From assembly GCF_963576615.1 (NCBI RefSeq), contig NC_088717.1:57615526-57679525 (forward strand): DNA of 64,000 bases, written 5' to 3'. Origin of the DNA: Watersipora subatra. Lineage: Eukaryota > Bryozoa > Gymnolaemata > Cheilostomatida > Watersiporidae. This document shows, piece by piece, positions 63,364 through 64,000 of this stretch. Position 1 is the first letter of the stretch. Each line of letters starts with the position of its first letter. The notes beneath the pieces were generated by a model that worked only from the letters and a program-made list of their open reading frames with translations, was not told where the DNA came from and made no database searches. A program made the position numbers and the translations under genes.

Positions 63364-64000
63364 CTGAAAGAGTGGTAAGTCATCAACAGCGACCATAGCC
63401 TCCTACATCCAGTCTGTGTGGACCACAGGCTACATGTTTAGTTTCTCAGTATACTTTAACAACAAGAGGTTGGCACCTACTCTAAGTCATTTTTTTCAAA
63501 TGCGCATTAAATGAGATGATAGAGCTGGATAGGAGGAATGGCTATTGATAGGACTGATACACACTGGCCTTGACATTGACCATAGCTTCGATGGGATGCA
63601 TGAGTGTGCGCTAGCTAGAAGGTCTCTACCTGAGTCACAAAATAGGAGAAACTCACACAGCAGGTACAACTTTATATTTCAAGCACACCATGTGAATAAC
63701 ATAAGAATGGAAACCATAAATAAGTAGCATAGTTATTTCTACAATTTGGGCCATAATTCTTAACAAAATAACCTGCAGGTAATAAGAAAACTACTTCCAC
63801 TCTTTAGGATGAAGAGCCAAGGCAGGTACAACTTCTTTTCTCACATGGCATGCCCTCCTCATTACTCGCATATGCAAGCATGAGCTAGATTACTGGTGCA
63901 TGCTTGCTGAAAGCGAAAATTTCAACTTTTCGTTGTAATTGTCTGAGATATTACTCCATGAAAACCCTAATATGTCGGTTTACACTAGAGGAGTCCGATA
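63364..64000. other. POLR1A intron at window edge, no exon supported
   Basis: By homology the next upstream POLR1A exon should lie further right on the minus strand. I could not find a convincing exon in this stretch; a donor-like CTCAG|GTAGAG at about 63630 has no recognisable coding sequence before it. Confidence 0.45.

Overview
This is animal nuclear DNA, not bacterial. It is AT-rich, its genes are split into short exons with GT-AG introns, and all three recognisable genes are conserved metazoan or eukaryotic families. Sequence style (dense minisatellites, many short TA- or TTAA-flanked DNA transposons, an invertebrate DEG/ENaC channel) suggests an invertebrate, probably a lophotrochozoan or another protostome. 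I cannot name the species.

Layout. (1) About 300-14847, + strand: a complete 13-exon gene for a 675-residue DEG/ENaC (ASIC/degenerin-like) sodium channel subunit. (2) About 14850-21108: intergenic, no gene seen, one ~1 kb TIR element. (3) 21114-46912, + strand: a complete 15-coding-exon UBE3A (E6AP) HECT ubiquitin ligase of 819 residues, with AZUL zinc finger and catalytic Cys787. (4) 47663-63363, - strand: the last 12 exons (550 residues) of POLR1A, the largest subunit of RNA polymerase I; its 5' part lies beyond the right edge. UBE3A and POLR1A are tail to tail with only about 750 bp between stop codons. I checked the reading phase across every intron of all three genes and all junctions are consistent. 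The three genes have unrelated jobs (ion channel, ubiquitin ligase, rRNA transcription), and nothing suggests they act together.

Most of the window is intron, and the introns are unusually full of minisatellites (about 20 arrays, units of 13-60 bp) and non-autonomous DNA transposons (two copies each of four families plus single hAT-like, piggyBac-like and TA-flanked elements, including one clear nested insertion). One degenerate LINE sits in a POLR1A intron, and there are three tRNA-like repeat modules.

The most striking signal is that four of the arrays begin or end exactly on a splice junction and look copied from it. The best case is 4681-5790: 37 units of 30 bp, each reproducing the 3' splice site of channel exon 5 plus the first codons of that exon, which encode the conserved post-TM1 motif. 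Thirty-two units keep an intact AG acceptor. All are in the gene's reading frame without a stop, so any could in principle be used to make a channel with n x 10 extra residues just after TM1. Comparable arrays copied from 5' splice sites follow channel exon 8 and UBE3A exons 7 and 13.
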